Part shown: piece after piece, positions 63,371 to 64,000 of the stretch
Numbering within the stretch: the first letter of the stretch is position 1
Layout of the letters: the number at the start of each line of letters is the position of its first letter
Notes under the pieces: generated by a model
Databases searched by the model: none
Told to the model about the DNA's origin: nothing
Seen by the model: only the letters and a program-made list of their open reading frames with translations
Translations under genes and position numbers: made by a program
From: CAVYUC01 sp963771595
Lineage (GTDB): Bacteria > Bacteroidota > Bacteroidia > Bacteroidales > Prolixibacteraceae
Reading direction: 5' to 3'
Assembly: GCA_963771595.1 (NCBI GenBank)
Contig: CAVYUC010000008.1
Coordinates: 186,001 to 250,000, forward strand
Length of the DNA: 64,000 nt

Positions 63371-64000
63371 TTATTTTCCTTTTGCAATATCAATCCCAAT
63401 TCTCTGCCCTTTATATTTCGCATTTTTAAAGGAGTTTAGAACTTCTTTTTCATATCGTTTGTCTACTTCAAAAAACGAAAAGCTTTTCAGGACTTCAATG
63501 CTCCCGATTTCAACACTTTTATCAGAAAGATTCTGGTTGATTAAATCGATAATAGTACGTTTACTTACACCGTTTTTCTTTCCGAGATTAAAAAAGAATC
63601 TTGAAAAATCATAACCGCCCCGCCGGCGTCCCGATCTTGAAGCTTCACGATCATCACGGCTTCCTCTGTCAACCCGGCCACGTTCTGCGCTGCCCCTCTC
63701 ATCGCGGCCACGTCTGCGCCTGCTTCGATCTCCGCGTTCACTTCTGTCAAAATCCCGATCACTGTGTCTGCTTTCATCAACATTAATATCCGGGGCATTT
63801 TCGTAATACTCTAAAAAGCGGTTAAATTCAACCGAAACAAAATGTTTAATCAGCTCCTCGCGATCGAGCCATGCCAGTTTCTTATAAATAACCGGCATAA
63901 ATTCTCCTATCTGGACATTGTTCACTTCAATTTTTTCAACTTTATCTATCAAACTGAACAGTTGTTTTTCGCAAATTTCTTTTCCTGAAGGAACCTGTTT
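63371..64000 (-). CDS. DEAD-box RNA helicase (DeaD/DbpA type), C-terminal part only
   Basis: The frame is open to the window edge, so the start lies outside; about 209 residues are visible. KQVPSGKEICEKQLFSLIDK matches the end of the helicase core of Bacteroidota DEAD-box proteins. After about 70 residues comes a strongly charged Arg/Asp/Gly/Ser stretch (about 50 residues, RHSDRDFDRSERGDRSRRRR), then a DbpA-type RNA-binding domain (FFFNLGKKNGVSKRTIIDLI, IGSIEVLKSFSFFEVDK). The Arg-rich part lies between core and RNA-binding domain rather than at the tail. It remodels structured RNA or ribosome precursors. Confidence 0.88.
   Translation of the reverse strand, partial: KQVPSGKEICEKQLFSLIDKVEKIEVNNVQIGEFMPVIYKKLAWLDREELIKHFVSVEFNRFLEYYENAPDINVDESRHSDRDFDRSERGDRSRRRRGRDERGSAERGRVDRGSRDDREASRSGRRRGGYDFSRFFFNLGKKNGVSKRTIIDLINQNLSDKSVEIGSIEVLKSFSFFEVDKRYEKEVLNSFKNAKYKGQRIGIDIAKGK

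Noticed and set aside
1..64000. Search for CRISPR repeats, tRNA/rRNA genes, insertion sequences, integrases and attachment repeats
   Set aside because: No regularly spaced direct repeats, no cloverleaf-like segments and no transposase or integrase motifs were seen by eye; a dedicated RNA-model search was not possible here.

Overview
This window is about 64 kb of an AT-leaning chromosome from a member of the Bacteroidota. A polysaccharide-degrading marine or sediment lineage such as the Marinilabiliales is my best guess, but that finer placement is inference. The evidence is a type IX secretion (T9SS) type-B sorting-domain protein next to a PorP/SprF protein, Bacteroidota-restricted families (DUF4834, DUF5723, head-GIN/DUF2807, prokaryotic HU-CCDC81 plus SPOR), GH97/GH43/GH26 enzymes, weak Shine-Dalgarno signals, and several good matches to the Bacteroidota promoter (-33 TTTG, about 19-21 nt, -7 TAnnTTTG). 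I found no tRNA, rRNA, CRISPR array, transposase or integrase.

Layout. 1-1.3 kb: 5' part of a GH97 gene. 1.5-7.7 kb: T9SS/gliding-type surface protein locus (exported protein, a decayed relative, a 973-residue sorting-domain protein, PorP/SprF). 7.8-17.5 kb: mixed housekeeping genes (orphan Dam methylase, TetR, RNase R, a GlpD-like protein without the FAD glycine motif, an Ig-like lipoprotein, a membrane-anchored single-domain response regulator, a POT transporter). 17.5-34.9 kb: 3-methyladenine glycosylase, then a large surface-polysaccharide region: YfhO, a Wzx-type flippase, a complete legionaminic-acid set (LegB, LegC, LegH, LegI, LegG, PtmE, LegF), a glycosyltransferase, a stand-alone acetyltransferase, the WbpE-WbpD-WbpB block for diacetamido-glucuronic-acid sugars, and a GT4 enzyme. 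35-49.5 kb: housekeeping (glycyl-tRNA synthetase, envelope proteins, CtpA-type protease, two MscS channels, a DNPH1/Rcl-type hydrolase, CoaX, AKR, dodecin, nitroreductase). 49.5-56.4 kb: six co-oriented catabolic genes in which two oxidoreductase/TIM-barrel pairs (one with Tat-type signals, one cytosolic) are interleaved with GH26 and GH43 enzymes. 56.5-63.3 kb: an HU/SPOR protein divergent from a nucleotide-sugar run (Ugd, Uxs, GalE, an unknown exported protein, RfbB), then TfoX-N and the C-terminal part of a DEAD-box helicase.

Two themes stand out. First, sugar building: the window makes CMP-legionaminic acid, UDP-diNAc-GlcA-type sugars, UDP-GlcA, UDP-Xyl, UDP-Gal and the dTDP-4-keto-6-deoxyglucose intermediate, all suited to LPS, capsule or glycoprotein decoration. 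In Porphyromonas gingivalis the Wbp pathway supplies the sugar that links T9SS cargo to LPS, so the T9SS locus and the Wbp block may be functionally connected. Second, sugar breaking: the 49.5-56.4 kb cluster looks like a two-compartment oxidative sugar or glycoside pathway, my best candidate for under-described biology here.

Caution: four genes in the polysaccharide region (YfhO, flippase, LegC, WbpD) each carry one apparent extra base, and 3.15-3.62 kb is scrambled coding sequence. These may be assembly or read errors rather than real decay.
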